The notes: generated by a model not told the origin, from the sequence alone. Shown: positions 53,643-63,399, numbered from the stretch's first letter. The stretch is 64,000 nucleotides of DNA from Roseovarius sp. A-2 (GCF_002072155.1 NZ_BDIY01000003.1:248001-312000), one strand, 5' to 3'. Numbers and translations are program-made.

Positions 53643-55031
53643 TCAGCTGTGGATCGGCCCGTCACCGCAGGCAAGTGCGGCCTCGCGCACGGCCTCGGAA
53701 TAGGTCGGGTGCGCGTGGCAGGTCAGGGCCAGATCCTCGGCGCTTGCGCCGAACTCCATCGCGACGCAGATCTCGTGGATCAGATCGCCGGCCATCGGCC
53801 CGATGATATGCGCGCCGAGGATGCGGTCGGTTTCCTTGTCGGCAAGGATCTTGACGAAACCGTCGCCTGCGAAATTCGCCTTGGCGCGGCCATTGCCCAT
53901 GAAGGAGAACTTCCCGACCTTGTAGGCACGCCCTTGATCTTTCAGGTTTTCTTCGGTCTGGCCCACATTGGCGACCTCGGGGTGGGTGTAGATCACACCG
54001 GGAATGACGTTGTAGTTCACATGGCCATGCTGGCCCGCCAGCACGCAGGCGACGGCCATGCCTTCATCCTCGGCCTTGTGGGCCAACATTGGCCCTTCGA
54101 TGGCGTCGCCGATGGCGTAGACGCCCTTGATATTGGTCTGCCAGTGATCGTCGGTCTTGATCTGACCGCGCTCTGTCATTTCGACGCCCAGGCTGTCGAG
54201 GCCGAGGCCATCGACATAGGGTTTGCGGCCGGTGGCGACGAGGACCACATCGGCGTCAAGCTGGTGTTCGCTATCGTCCTTGCGCAGTTTGTAGTTAACC
54301 TTGGCCTTGGTCTTGAGCGCCTCGACCGATTGGACTGCGGCGCCCATGACGAATTTAATGCCCTGTTTTTTCAGGGTTCTCTGGAAGCTCTTTTGCACCT
54401 CGCCATCCATGCCGGGGGTGATCGCGTCGAGATACTCGACCACCGTCACCTCCGAGCCCAGACGGGCATAGACCGAGCCCATTTCAAGCCCGATGACGCC
54501 TGCGCCGATCACCACCATGGTCTTGGGGACCTTGGGCAATTCCAGCGCGCCGGTGGAGGTGACGACCACCTTTTCGTCGATCTCGACACCCGGGAGGCTG
54601 GAGGATTCGGAGCCCGAGGCGATGATGATATTCTTGGCCTCATGGGTTTCGTCGCCGACCTTGACCTTGCCCACTTCGGGGATTGAGCCCCAGCCCTTGA
54701 GCCAGTCTATCTTGTTCTTCTTGAACAGAAATTCGATGCCCTTGGTGTTTTGGCCGATGACGTCATCCTTGTAGGCGAGCATCTGTTTCCAGTCGACCGA
54801 AGGCGACTTGCCCTTGAGACCCATCTTGGCAAAGTTATGTTCGGCCTCGTGCAGCATGTGGCTCGCATGCAGCAGCGCCTTGGAGGGGATGCAGCCGACA
54901 TTGAGGCAGGTGCCGCCCAAGGTTTCGCGGCCCTCGACCACGGCGGTTTTCAGGCCCAGCTGGGCGCAGCGGATGGCGCAGACATAGCCGCCGGGGCCGG
55001 AGCCGATGATGATCACGTCATAGGATGCCAT
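53643..55031 (-). CDS. lpdA: Dihydrolipoyl dehydrogenase (E3)
   Basis: Flavoprotein of 462 residues: FAD motif [10 protein letters not shown], redox-active disulfide in [13 protein letters not shown] (about 40-52), NAD-binding [11 protein letters not shown], and the C-terminal active-site histidine and glutamate in HAHPTYSEA. It reoxidises lipoyl groups of the 2-oxoglutarate dehydrogenase complex, whose E1 and E2 genes lie upstream on the same strand, separated by two unrelated genes. Confidence 0.96.
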   Translation of the reverse strand: MASYDVIIIGSGPGGYVCAIRCAQLGLKTAVVEGRETLGGTCLNVGCIPSKALLHASHMLHEAEHNFAKMGLKGKSPSVDWKQMLAYKDDVIGQNTKGIEFLFKKNKIDWLKGWGSIPEVGKVKVGDETHEAKNIIIASGSESSSLPGVEIDEKVVVTSTGALELPKVPKTMVVIGAGVIGLEMGSVYARLGSEVTVVEYLDAITPGMDGEVQKSFQRTLKKQGIKFVMGAAVQSVEALKTKAKVNYKLRKDDSEHQLDADVVLVATGRKPYVDGLGLDSLGVEMTERGQIKTDDHWQTNIKGVYAIGDAIEGPMLAHKAEDEGMAVACVLAGQHGHVNYNVIPGVIYTHPEVANVGQTEENLKDQGRAYKVGKFSFMGNGRAKANFAGDGFVKILADKETDRILGAHIIGPMAGDLIHEICVAMEFGASAEDLALTCHAHPTYSEAVREAALACGDGPIHS

Positions 55032-55060
55032 GGGTCAGAGTCCTTTCGGTTTTGCGCGCA

Positions 55061-55096
55061 GGTATCGCGTCGGTATTCTGTCGGTATCGCGTCGGT
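55061..55096. repeat. Tandem direct repeat in the lpdA leader
   Basis: GGTATCGCGTCGGT occurs at 55061-55074 and again at 55083-55096, a 22-base period, 30-65 bases before the lpdA start. It could be a regulator site pair or a slippage product. Confidence 0.6.
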
Positions 55097-55103
55097 GGGG
55101 TTT

Positions 55104-55160
55104 GGGGGCGCTGCCCCCGTCGCGCGCGGCGCGACTCCCCCGGAATATTTTGGGCAAGAT
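55104..55160. repeat. Intergenic repeat (REP-like), copy 2
   Basis: GGGGGCGCTGCCCCCGTCGC, a variable arm, CGACTCCCCCGGAATATTTT, then GGGCAAGATGAAG. Same element as 41667-41720, here between the MAPEG gene stop and lpdA. Confidence 0.75.
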
Positions 55161-55166
55161 GAAGCA

Positions 55167-55562
55167 TCAGAGGAGCGCCGCCAAGAGCATGAGCAGGGTG
55201 GCGAGGAAGCCCACGGCCCAGATCAGCGAGCGCCACGGGCGCAGGCCGAGGTAATAGGCCGGGATATAGGCCACGCGGGCTGCAAGGTAGGTATACGCGC
55301 AGGCGGCGGTGAATGGGGTGGACTGATCGGAGAGCGTGACGGTGACGCAGGCGATGGTGAAGAGGATCAGCCCCTCGAAATGATTGCTCAGCGCCCGGCC
55401 CAGACGGGCGGTGCCGTCGGACATCTGTTTCGATGGCTCGCGGTCGCGGGCGGACATGGTGTAGCCGGGGCCAAGCTCGAGATTGGCCGGGACCGCGTAG
55501 AGCAGGAATTGGATGGCCTGCAGGAGCGCGGCGAGGGTGAGGGCGGTGAGTTCGGGGGTCAT
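55167..55562 (-). CDS. MAPEG family membrane protein
   Basis: Protein of 131 residues with four hydrophobic segments, MAPEG (eicosanoid/glutathione metabolism-type) family; NHFEGLILFTIA and AARVAYIPAYYLGLRPWRS are the family signature regions. The bacterial function is unknown. Its ATG overlaps the stop of the AT-rich orphan, so the orphan reads into it. Confidence 0.88.
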   Translation of the reverse strand: MTPELTALTLAALLQAIQFLLYAVPANLELGPGYTMSARDREPSKQMSDGTARLGRALSNHFEGLILFTIACVTVTLSDQSTPFTAACAYTYLAARVAYIPAYYLGLRPWRSLIWAVGFLATLLMLLAALL

Positions 55563-56131
55563 TTTGATGCTCTAGCGATTTGATCAATTGTGTCGTCGAA
55601 GTCCAACCGTGCGATCTTGGACAAATGGAAAAAGAAATAGCAGATGCCAAAGCCGGAACAAACTAAAGCAATTGTAGCAATCCATTCGCCATGAGCTAAA
55701 AAAGAAATGCCGTTGCCAACCAAGAACGCAAAGAGCCCCATGCCCAAGCCATCACATATTGACGATAAACTCTTTACTTCAAAATAAAGCCTTTCCACGA
55801 AAGCATTCTCCATCAGCACTAAAACTTTTGCTCTGTTTGGATTTTGGCCTCCAACCGTTGCTTTCCTCATGGCGTCACCGATCAGAACCGCCATCAGGCC
55901 CAACGCGTAAACAAGAAATAGGGCCGTGAAACCCACAAATAGCGAATGAATTGCATGCCTTTCAGGCGCCACGTTTTCGAGCATGAATTTGGAAAAACTG
56001 TAAGAGCCGCCGTATTCTGTTCTAAACAAAATTGACAATGGGTAGATACCTGCGGATGACAAAGTACCAACTGCTAACGCCGCAAACGCATTGGGTAGCG
56101 AGCTAGCTATTTGGGCGGCACTTTGTAGCAA
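55559..56131 (-). CDS. AT-rich orphan membrane protein, unrecognised
   Basis: A 190-residue protein with a hydrophobic N-terminus (to about 35), a membrane segment near 65-85 (FVGFTALFLVYALGLMAVLIG) and two more near 128-170, with a short charged C-terminus. No family recognised. Its base composition is strikingly AT-richer than every neighbour and its codons include many A/T-ending ones, so it is probably an imported gene. It starts with TTG at 56131, the first possible start after an in-frame stop; a later internal start is possible. It overlaps the MAPEG gene by four bases. Confidence 0.6.
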   Translation of the reverse strand: MLQSAAQIASSLPNAFAALAVGTLSSAGIYPLSILFRTEYGGSYSFSKFMLENVAPERHAIHSLFVGFTALFLVYALGLMAVLIGDAMRKATVGGQNPNRAKVLVLMENAFVERLYFEVKSLSSICDGLGMGLFAFLVGNGISFLAHGEWIATIALVCSGFGICYFFFHLSKIARLDFDDTIDQIARASK

Positions 56132-56174
56132 TTCACAATTCCATTAATATTGAGCGCCTTGGGCGATGGAGCTA

Positions 56175-56226
56175 GTGGGTTGGCACCCACCCTACGTGCG
56201 GTGGCGTAGGGTGGGTGAAACCCACC
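56175..56226. repeat. Hairpin repeat upstream of the AT-rich orphan
   Basis: GTGGGTTGGCACCCACCCTACG (first 20 bases GTGGGTTGGCACCCACCCTA), 8-base loop, then CGTAGGGTGGGTG and AACCCAC. The arms CACCCACCCTACG and CGTAGGGTGGGTG are a perfect 13-bp stem. The left half recurs exactly at 62183-62204. It lies between the sucB stop and the orphan start. Confidence 0.8.
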
Positions 56227-56233
56227 ATTCCCG

Positions 56234-57769
56234 TTACAGATCCATCAGCAACCGCCGGGGATCTTCGAGCGCCTCTTTGACGCGCACCAAGAACGTCACC
56301 GCGCCCTTGCCGTCGACGATGCGGTGATCGTAGCTCAATGCCAGATACATCATCGGGCGGGCCTTGATCTCGCCGTTCACGACCATGGGCCGCTGCTGGA
56401 TCTTGTGCATGCCGAGGATGCCCGATTGCGGCGGGTTGAGGATGGGCGAGGACATCAGCGAGCCGTAGACGCCACCGTTGGAGATGGTGAAGGTGCCGCC
56501 CTGCATTTCGGCCATCGACAACTTGCCGTCGCGGGCGCGGGCCCCTTTCTCGGCGATGGCCTTTTCGATGGCGGCAAAGCCCATCTGGTCAGCGTCGCGA
56601 ATGACCGGCACGACGAGGCCGGTCGGGGTGCCCGCCGCGATGCCCATATGGACGAAGTTCTTGTAGACGATGTCGGTGCCGTCGATCTCGGCATTGACCT
56701 CGGGCACTTCTTTCAGGGCGTGGCAGCAGGCCTTGGTGAAGAAGGACATGAAGCCGAGTTTCACGCCGTGCTTTTTGTTGAACTCGTCCTTGTATTCATT
56801 GCGCAGGGCCATCACCTCGGTCATGTCCACCTCGTTATAGGTGGTGAGCATGGCCGCCGTGTTCTGGCTGTCCTTGAGGCGGCGGGCGATGGTCTGGCGC
56901 AGCCGGGTCATCTTGACCCGTTCCTCGCGGCTCGCATCCTCGGCCGGGCTGGCCGCGCGCGGTGCCTGTGCCGGGGTCGAGGACGCTGCGGGGGCCTGCG
57001 TGGCGGCGGCGGCGGCGCGTGCCACGTCTTCCTTCATCACGCGGCCATCGCGGCCCGAGCCCTGCACCTGATCGCGGCTGACACCCTTTTCGGCCATCGC
57101 CTTTTTCGCCGAGGGGGCATCTTCGACATCCTTGCCGGAGGCGGCGGGTTTGTCGTCGCTGGCCTCATCCGACGGCTCGGGGCGCGTCTGCGGCTCGACC
57201 GTGCCGTCGGCGGAGCCGGTAAGGATGGCAAGCTTGCCACCGGCCTGCACGGTGTCGCCCTCTTGTGCGAGAATTTCGCAGAGCGTGCCGGCGGCCGGGG
57301 CGGGCACCTCGACCGAGACCTTGTCGGTTTCCAACTCGCACAGCATCTCGTCCTGCGAGACGCTGTCGCCGACCTTCTTGAACCAGGTCGAGACGGTGGC
57401 CTCGGAGACCGATTCGCCGAGCGTGGGGACCATCACGTCGGTATTGCCCTTGTCGCCATTGCTGTCCGAGGACGCCTGCGCGGTCTTGGCCTTGTCGTCC
57501 TTGGTCTCTTTCGCCGGGGCGGATTTGGCGTCGCCCACGGTGATGGTAGCGAGGAGCGCATCGACGCCCACGGTCTCGCCTTCGGCGGCGACGATCTCGC
57601 CCATGGTGCCGGCGGCGGGGCTGGGCACCTCGACGGTCACCTTGTCGGTTTCCAGCTCGCACAGCATTTCATCCGCGGCGACGGGATCGCCGGGCTTCTT
57701 GAACCATGTGGCCACGGTTGCCTCGGAGACGGATTCGCCAAGGGTGGGGACACGAACTTCGGTGCTCAT
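56234..57769 (-). CDS. sucB: 2-oxoglutarate dehydrogenase E2 (dihydrolipoyl succinyltransferase) with two lipoyl domains
   Basis: Protein of 511 residues. Two lipoyl domains are present, each with ELETDKV (lipoyl lysines near residues 43 and 146), where many E2o proteins have one. A subunit-binding domain follows ([20 protein letters not shown], about 225-260). The C-terminal catalytic domain (280-511) ends with [13 protein letters not shown], containing the active-site HxxxDG. ATG 57769 is the start, GTG 57772 adjoining. Follows sucA by 3 bases. Confidence 0.96.
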   Translation of the reverse strand: MSTEVRVPTLGESVSEATVATWFKKPGDPVAADEMLCELETDKVTVEVPSPAAGTMGEIVAAEGETVGVDALLATITVGDAKSAPAKETKDDKAKTAQASSDSNGDKGNTDVMVPTLGESVSEATVSTWFKKVGDSVSQDEMLCELETDKVSVEVPAPAAGTLCEILAQEGDTVQAGGKLAILTGSADGTVEPQTRPEPSDEASDDKPAASGKDVEDAPSAKKAMAEKGVSRDQVQGSGRDGRVMKEDVARAAAAATQAPAASSTPAQAPRAASPAEDASREERVKMTRLRQTIARRLKDSQNTAAMLTTYNEVDMTEVMALRNEYKDEFNKKHGVKLGFMSFFTKACCHALKEVPEVNAEIDGTDIVYKNFVHMGIAAGTPTGLVVPVIRDADQMGFAAIEKAIAEKGARARDGKLSMAEMQGGTFTISNGGVYGSLMSSPILNPPQSGILGMHKIQQRPMVVNGEIKARPMMYLALSYDHRIVDGKGAVTFLVRVKEALEDPRRLLMDL

Positions 57770-57772
57770 CAC

Positions 57773-60733
57773 TTATTTCCCTTCGATGGTCAGCGCGGCA
57801 TCCACCAGCGCCTCTTGTTGGTCTTTGTGCTGCTTAGCCAGGCCCGTGGCGGGCGAGGCGGCGGCGGCGCGGCCGGCATATTGCGGCCGCTTGTGCTTGG
57901 CCTTGATACGCGTGAGCACCCATTCGATATTCGGCTCGATGAAGGACCACGCGCCCTGGTTCTTGGGCTCTTCCTGACACCATACCATTTCGGCCTGCTT
58001 GAAGCGCTCCAGCTCCTTGACCATGGACATGGCGGGGAACGGGTAGAACTGTTCGATCCGCATCAGGTAGACATCGGTGATGCCGCGCTTGTCGCGTTCC
58101 TCGAGCAGGTCGTAATAGACCTTGCCGGAGCACATCACGACGCGCTTGATCTGCTTGTCGGGGGCAAGCTCGGTGTCGGAATTGCCATATTGCGCATCGT
58201 CCCACAGTACCCGGTGGAAGGAGGAGCCGGTGGTAAATTCCTCGGTCTTCGATACCGCCATCTTGTGCCGCAAGAGCGATTTCGGCGTCATCAGGATGAG
58301 TGGCTTGCGGAAGGTGCGGTGCAGCTGGCGGCGCAGGATGTGGAAATAGTTGGCGGGCGTGGTGCAATTGGCCACGATCCAGTTGTCGCCGCCGCACATC
58401 GTGAGGAACCGTTCCAGACGCGCGGAGGAGTGTTCCGGGCCCTGCCCCTCGTAGCCATGCGGCAGAAGGCAGACGAGGCCGGACATGCGCAGCCATTTCG
58501 ACTCACCAGAGGAGATGAACTGATCAAACATGATCTGCGCGCCGTTGGCGAAATCGCCGAACTGCGCCTCCCACAGGGTGAGGGCGTTGGGCTCTGCGAG
58601 GCTGAAGCCATACTCAAAGCCCAGCACGGCGTATTCCGAGAGCATCGAGTCGATGGCCTCGTATTGCGCCTGCCCCTCGCGGATATGGTTGAGCGGGTAG
58701 TAGCGCCCCTCGTCATCCTGATTGATCAGGGCGGAATGGCGTTGGCTGAAGGTGCCGCGCGTGCTGTCCTGCCCCGAGAGACGCACCGGGTAGCCTTCGG
58801 TGAGCAGCGAGCCGAAGGCAATGGCCTCGGCGGTGGCCCAGTCGAAGCCGGTCCCGGATTTGAACATCTCGGCCTTGGTGTCGAGCAGGCGCGAGACGGT
58901 CTTGTGCAGGGTGAAGTTTTCGGGGGCGGTGGTCAGCGCCCGGCCAATGTCATCGAAGGTTTCGGGTTTGATCGCGGTTTCGCCGCGCTGGTAATCCTCG
59001 TCCTTGCGATCGAGATGGGACCATTTGCCATCCAGCCAGTCGGCCTTGTTGGGGCGGTAGTCCTTGCCTGCCTCGAACTCGTCGGCGAGATGCGACTGGA
59101 ACGCCGCCTTCATGTCCTCGATCTCGCCCTCGGGGATGAGACCGTCCTTGACCAGCCGTTCGGTATAGAGGGCGAGGGTGGTCTTCTGCTGCTTGATCTT
59201 CTTGTACATCAGGGGGTTGGTGAACATCGGCTCGTCCCCCTCGTTATGGCCGAAGCGGCGGTAGCAGATGATGTCGATCACCACGTCCTTGTGGAACTTC
59301 TGGCGGAACTCGGTGGCGACCTTGGCGGCATGCACCACGGCCTCGGGGTCGTCGCCGTTGACGTGGAAAATGGGCGCCTCGACCATCAGCGCGATGTCGG
59401 TCGGATAGGGTGAGGAGCGGCTGAAATGCGGCGCGGTGGTAAACCCGATCTGGTTGTTGACCACGATATGCATGGTGCCGCCGGTCTTGTGCCCCTTGAG
59501 GCCCGAGAGGCCAAAGCCCTCGGCCACCACGCCCTGCCCGGCAAAGGCCGCGTCGCCATGCAGAAGGATGCCCATGACCTTCATGCGCTCGGTATCGCCC
59601 AACTGATCCTGCTTGGCGCGGACCTTGCCCAGAACGACGGGGTTCACGGCCTCGAGGTGGCTGGGGTTCGCGGTGAGCGACAGGTGCACCTTGTTGCCGT
59701 CAAACTCGCGGTCGTGGCTGGCGCCGAGGTGGTATTTCACGTCGCCAGAGCCGTCGACCTCGTCGGGCTTGAAGCTGCCGCCCTGAAACTCGTTGAAAAT
59801 GGCGCGGTAGGGCTTGCCCATCACGTTGGCCAGCACCGACAGGCGGCCCCGGTGGGGCATGCCGATCACGATCTCCTCGATCCCGAGATTGCCGCCGCGC
59901 TTGATGATCTGCTCCATCGCCGGAATGAGGCTTTCGCCGCCATCCAGGCCAAAGCGCTTGGTGCCCATGTATTTCACATGCAGGTATTTCTCGAAACCCT
60001 CGGCCTCGACCAGCTTGTTCAGGATCGCCTTGCGCCCGTTGCGGGTAAAGCTGATTTCCTTGTCATAACCCTCGATCCGCTCCTTGAGCCACGACGATTG
60101 CTCGGGGTCGGAGATATGCATGTATTGCAGCGCGAAAGTGCCGCAATAGGTACGTTTGACGATGGCGAGGATCTCGCGCAGGCTCGCGACCTGAAGACCC
60201 AGCACATTGTCGATGAAAATGGGCCGGTCCATGTCGGACTCGGTGAAGCCATAGGATTTCGGGTCAAGCTCGGGGCGGTGGCCGTGATCGCGCAGGCCGA
60301 GCGGGTCAAGCTCTGCGATCAGGTGGCCCCGGATGCGGTAGGCGCGAATGAGCATCAGCGCGCGCACGGAATCGAGCACGGCACGCTGGATCGCCTCGTC
60401 GGTGACCTCGACGCCCTTCTCAGATGCCTTGGCGGCGATCTTCTTGCCTGCGTCCTTGAGCTCCGCCTCGGCGGGCCATTCGCCGGTCAGCGCGGCAGTG
60501 AGGTCATCCGAGGGCATCGGCGGCCAGTCGGCGCGCGCCCAGGAGGGGCCGGCGGCCTCGGCCTTCACGTTGTCATCGCCATCGCCAAGCGCGTCGAAAA
60601 AGCCGCGCCATGCGTCGTCCACGGCATTCGGATCGCTGGCATAGCGGGCGTAAAGCTGCTCGAGATACTCGGCATTGTGCCCCTGCATGAAGGAGGAGGC
60701 ATGGAACTGGTCGTTGGGGGATTGGTCGGTCAT
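57773..60733 (-). CDS. sucA: 2-oxoglutarate dehydrogenase E1
   Basis: Thiamine-diphosphate enzyme of 986 residues. The N-terminal SFMQGHNAEYLEQLYARY segment binds the complex; IGMPHRGRL, GDAAFAGQGVVAE and HNEGDEP mark the ThDP-binding core; and RGTFSQRHSAL is the typical E1o segment. It decarboxylates 2-oxoglutarate and passes the succinyl group to the E2 lipoyl arm. Its ATG overlaps the stop of the DUF805 gene by four bases. Confidence 0.97.
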   Translation of the reverse strand: MTDQSPNDQFHASSFMQGHNAEYLEQLYARYASDPNAVDDAWRGFFDALGDGDDNVKAEAAGPSWARADWPPMPSDDLTAALTGEWPAEAELKDAGKKIAAKASEKGVEVTDEAIQRAVLDSVRALMLIRAYRIRGHLIAELDPLGLRDHGHRPELDPKSYGFTESDMDRPIFIDNVLGLQVASLREILAIVKRTYCGTFALQYMHISDPEQSSWLKERIEGYDKEISFTRNGRKAILNKLVEAEGFEKYLHVKYMGTKRFGLDGGESLIPAMEQIIKRGGNLGIEEIVIGMPHRGRLSVLANVMGKPYRAIFNEFQGGSFKPDEVDGSGDVKYHLGASHDREFDGNKVHLSLTANPSHLEAVNPVVLGKVRAKQDQLGDTERMKVMGILLHGDAAFAGQGVVAEGFGLSGLKGHKTGGTMHIVVNNQIGFTTAPHFSRSSPYPTDIALMVEAPIFHVNGDDPEAVVHAAKVATEFRQKFHKDVVIDIICYRRFGHNEGDEPMFTNPLMYKKIKQQKTTLALYTERLVKDGLIPEGEIEDMKAAFQSHLADEFEAGKDYRPNKADWLDGKWSHLDRKDEDYQRGETAIKPETFDDIGRALTTAPENFTLHKTVSRLLDTKAEMFKSGTGFDWATAEAIAFGSLLTEGYPVRLSGQDSTRGTFSQRHSALINQDDEGRYYPLNHIREGQAQYEAIDSMLSEYAVLGFEYGFSLAEPNALTLWEAQFGDFANGAQIMFDQFISSGESKWLRMSGLVCLLPHGYEGQGPEHSSARLERFLTMCGGDNWIVANCTTPANYFHILRRQLHRTFRKPLILMTPKSLLRHKMAVSKTEEFTTGSSFHRVLWDDAQYGNSDTELAPDKQIKRVVMCSGKVYYDLLEERDKRGITDVYLMRIEQFYPFPAMSMVKELERFKQAEMVWCQEEPKNQGAWSFIEPNIEWVLTRIKAKHKRPQYAGRAAAASPATGLAKQHKDQQEALVDAALTIEGK

Positions 60734-61146
60734 GTTGGGACCTCGTTAGGGTTGGGATCGGGTTTTGAGGGGGATATCAGAACCAATAGGCTGGCCAGCA
60801 GGCCGATGGTCAAAATGCACATTCCGGTCACCATAGGCCACACCGTCGGGTTGCCACCCGAGGGGGCGATGCCAACAATCACGATACCCAAGCCGATCAA
60901 GACTGCGGCGATGCCAGATCCAATCCATATGGGATCATAACCGCCATCACGAGATTGTCGCGCGCTGGCGTTCAGAAGGGGGATAAGAAACACAAGGAAG
61001 ACAAGGAAAGACCCTGCCCATTGCCCTGCTTTCAAGGCGACCACGCCGTTCAACGGTGCCCACCACCAGAATTCGGAGCGCGACGCACGCCCACGAAAAG
61101 TGAATGCCTGTTTAAGACTTGCTCGGACTGCTTGCGTCGCCCCCAT
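60730..61146 (-). CDS. DUF805-type membrane protein inside the suc operon
   Basis: Protein of 138 residues. The opening FTFRGRASRSEFWWW is the DUF805 signature, followed by a membrane segment, the NASARQSRDGGYDP loop (a variant of the family's R-R-x-H-D-x-G motif), and two more hydrophobic segments. Function unknown. It lies between sucD and sucA, coupled to sucA by ATGA. ATG 61146 has a GGGAGG site; GTG 61149 is in frame. Confidence 0.85.
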   Translation of the reverse strand: MGATQAVRASLKQAFTFRGRASRSEFWWWAPLNGVVALKAGQWAGSFLVFLVFLIPLLNASARQSRDGGYDPIWIGSGIAAVLIGLGIVIVGIAPSGGNPTVWPMVTGMCILTIGLLASLLVLISPSKPDPNPNEVPT

Positions 61147-61177
61147 CACAGGCCTCCCGCCCGGCGCTCATGCCGGA

Positions 61178-61234
61178 CAGCCCCCGACCGCCCCCACGGG
61201 CGGGGGCTGCTCCCCCACCCGCGGTCGGGGGCTG
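61178..61234. repeat. Large inverted repeat between sucD and the DUF805 gene
   Basis: CAGCCCCCGACCGC (61178-61191) and GCGGTCGGGGGCTG (61221-61234) are a perfect 14-bp stem enclosing a second C-rich/G-rich pair. It may be a processing or partial termination point separating sucCD from DUF805-sucAB levels. No T-run follows. Confidence 0.65.
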
Positions 61235-61267
61235 CCCTCAGCGCTTGTGGACAAGGGTTCGGCATTG

Positions 61268-62149
61268 TCAGCCGATTGCCTTGAGCACGGCCTCGCCAAG
61301 GCCCGCGGGGCTGTCGGCGACGGTGATGCCGGCGGATTTCATTGCCTCGATCTTGTCGTCGGCGCCGCCCTTGCCGCCTGCCACGATGGCGCCCGCGTGG
61401 CCCATGCGGCGGCCCGGGGGGGCGGTGCGTCCGGCGATGAAGCCTGCCGTGGGCTTCCAGCGGCCGCGCTTTTTCTCGTCGGCGAGGAACTGTGCGGCGT
61501 CTTCTTCCGCCGAGCCGCCGATCTCGCCGATCATGATGATGCTCTCGGTTTCGTCATCGGCGAGGAACCATTCCAGCACGTCGATATGCTCGGTGCCCTT
61601 GATCGGGTCGCCGCCGATGCCGACGCAGGTCGATTGGCCCAGGCCCACATCCGAGGTCTGTTTCACCGCCTCGTAGGTCAGCGTGCCCGAGCGCGAGACG
61701 ACGCCGCAGGAGCCGCGCTTGTGGATATGGCCGGGCATGATGCCGATCTTGCAGGCATCCGGCGTGATGATGCCGGGGCAGTTCGGGCCGATCAGCTTGG
61801 AGGTGGAGCCCTCGAGCGCACGCTTGACGCGCATCATGTCAAGCACCGGGATGCCTTCGGTGATGCAGATGATGAGCTCCATCCCGGCGTCGATCGCCTC
61901 GAGGATGCTGTCGGCGGCGAAGGGCGGCGGCACATAGATGACGCTCGCGTTGGCCTCGGTCACATGTTTCGCCTCATGCACCGAGTTGAAGACCGGCAGG
62001 TCGAGATGTGTGGTGCCGCCCTTGCCCGGCGTCACGCCGCCGACCATCTTGGTGCCATAGGCGATGGCCTGTTCAGAGTGGAATGTGCCCTGCGAGCCGG
62101 TGAGGCCCTGACAGATCACTTTTGTATTTTCGTCTACGAGGACTGCCAT
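61268..62149 (-). CDS. sucD: Succinate-CoA ligase subunit alpha
   Basis: Protein of 293 residues. CoA-binding Rossmann domain ([20 protein letters not shown]) and ligase domain with the phosphohistidine in MGHAGAI. With SucC it makes succinate and ATP/GTP from succinyl-CoA. ATG 62149 gives [11 protein letters not shown], preceded by AAGGAG; the frame extends further upstream without support. Fifty-six bases after sucC, with a repeat in between. Confidence 0.97.
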   Translation of the reverse strand: MAVLVDENTKVICQGLTGSQGTFHSEQAIAYGTKMVGGVTPGKGGTTHLDLPVFNSVHEAKHVTEANASVIYVPPPFAADSILEAIDAGMELIICITEGIPVLDMMRVKRALEGSTSKLIGPNCPGIITPDACKIGIMPGHIHKRGSCGVVSRSGTLTYEAVKQTSDVGLGQSTCVGIGGDPIKGTEHIDVLEWFLADDETESIIMIGEIGGSAEEDAAQFLADEKKRGRWKPTAGFIAGRTAPPGRRMGHAGAIVAGGKGGADDKIEAMKSAGITVADSPAGLGEAVLKAIG

Positions 62150-62182
62150 CTTGGCGTTCTCCTTACTGAATTCGTGGGGAAG

Positions 62183-62204
62183 GTGGGTTGGCACCCACCC
62201 TACG
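62183..62204. repeat. Half copy of the GTGGGTTGGCACCCACCC repeat
   Basis: Twenty-two bases identical to 56175-56196, lying between the sucC stop and the sucD start. It lacks the right arm, so it has only a small hairpin of its own (GTGGGT/ACCCAC). Confidence 0.75.
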
Positions 62205-62205
62205 A

Positions 62206-63399
62206 TTAGCCCTTGACCGCCTTGACGATCTTCTCGGCCCCGTCCTTGAGGTCGTCGGCGGCGATCACGTCGAGGCCGGAGGTGTTGATGATCTCCTTGC
62301 CCTTCTCGACGTTGGTGCCTTCCAGACGGACCACCAGCGGCACCTTGAGGCCGACCTCCTTGACCGCGGCCACCACGCCCTCGGCGATCACATCGCAGCG
62401 CATGATGCCGCCGAAGATGTTGACCAGGATGCCTTTGACCTGCGGGTCGGAGGTGATGATCTTGAACGCCTCGGTGACCTTTTCCTTGGTCGCGCCACCG
62501 CCCACATCGAGGAAGTTGGCAGGCTCGGCGCCGTAAAGCTTGATGATGTCCATGGTCGCCATCGCCAGACCCGCGCCATTGACCATGCAGCCGATTTCGC
62601 CATCCAGCGCGATATAGTTGAGGTCGTATTTCGACGCCTCGAGCTCCTTGGGGTCTTCTTCGGTGGTGTCGCGCAGCTCGGCGATATCCGAGTGGCGATA
62701 GATCGCGTTGCCGTCAAAGCTCACCTTGGCATCAAGCACCTTGAGATCGCCCTTGTCGGTCACGATCAGCGGGTTGATTTCCAGCATCTCCATGTCTTTT
62801 TCGACAAAGGCCTTGTAAAGCGTGCCCATCAGGGCGACGCATTGCTTGACCTGCGCGCCGCTCAGGCCAAGGTTAAAGGCGATGCGACGGCCGTGAAACG
62901 CCTGATAGCCGGTGGCGGGGTCGACGCTGAAGCTGAGGATCTTTTCCGGCGTCGCCTCAGCGACATCCTCGATATCCATGCCGCCCTCGGTGGAGGCGAC
63001 GAAGCTGACGCGGGAGGTGACCCGGTCCACCAGCAACGCGAGATACATCTCGGTCTCAATCCCCGAGCCGTCCTCAATATATATCCGGTTGACCTGCTTG
63101 CCGGCCGCGCCGGTCTGCTTGGTCACCAGTGTGCGGCCCAGCATGCGCTTGGCTTCTTCGGCGGCTTCTTCGACGGATTTGGCAAGGCGTACACCGCCCG
63201 CTTCGCCGGCGCCGGCCTCTTTGAATTTACCCTTGCCGCGCCCGCCCGCGTGGATCTGGGCTTTGACCACCCAAAGCGGGCCGTCAAGGGCGCTGGCGGC
63301 GGTTTTGGCTTCTTCGGCGCGCAGAACCACGCGCCCGTCCGACACCGGGGCGCCGTAAGAGCGAAGCAAAGCCTTCGCCTGATACTCATGGATATTCAT
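62206..63399 (-). CDS. sucC: Succinate-CoA ligase subunit beta
   Basis: Protein of 397 residues with an ATP-grasp N-terminal domain ([14 protein letters not shown]) and a C-terminal ligase domain ([27 protein letters not shown]). First gene of the sucC-sucD-DUF805-sucA-sucB series. ATG 63399 ([12 protein letters not shown]) is the family start. The 223-base upstream region carries two identical palindromic decamers and the mdh terminator. Confidence 0.97.
   Translation of the reverse strand: MNIHEYQAKALLRSYGAPVSDGRVVLRAEEAKTAASALDGPLWVVKAQIHAGGRGKGKFKEAGAGEAGGVRLAKSVEEAAEEAKRMLGRTLVTKQTGAAGKQVNRIYIEDGSGIETEMYLALLVDRVTSRVSFVASTEGGMDIEDVAEATPEKILSFSVDPATGYQAFHGRRIAFNLGLSGAQVKQCVALMGTLYKAFVEKDMEMLEINPLIVTDKGDLKVLDAKVSFDGNAIYRHSDIAELRDTTEEDPKELEASKYDLNYIALDGEIGCMVNGAGLAMATMDIIKLYGAEPANFLDVGGGATKEKVTEAFKIITSDPQVKGILVNIFGGIMRCDVIAEGVVAAVKEVGLKVPLVVRLEGTNVEKGKEIINTSGLDVIAADDLKDGAEKIVKAVKG

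Noticed and set aside
55571-55580. TTTGATCAAT as an FNR-type site
   Set aside because: The half-sites lack the 4-base spacer of an FNR box, and it lies inside the AT-rich orphan's coding region.
56324-59413. Frame of more than 1000 codons on the plus strand across sucB and sucA
   Set aside because: Shadow of high-GC genes in the opposite frame; low-complexity Gly/His/Asp/Leu composition and no recognisable domain.
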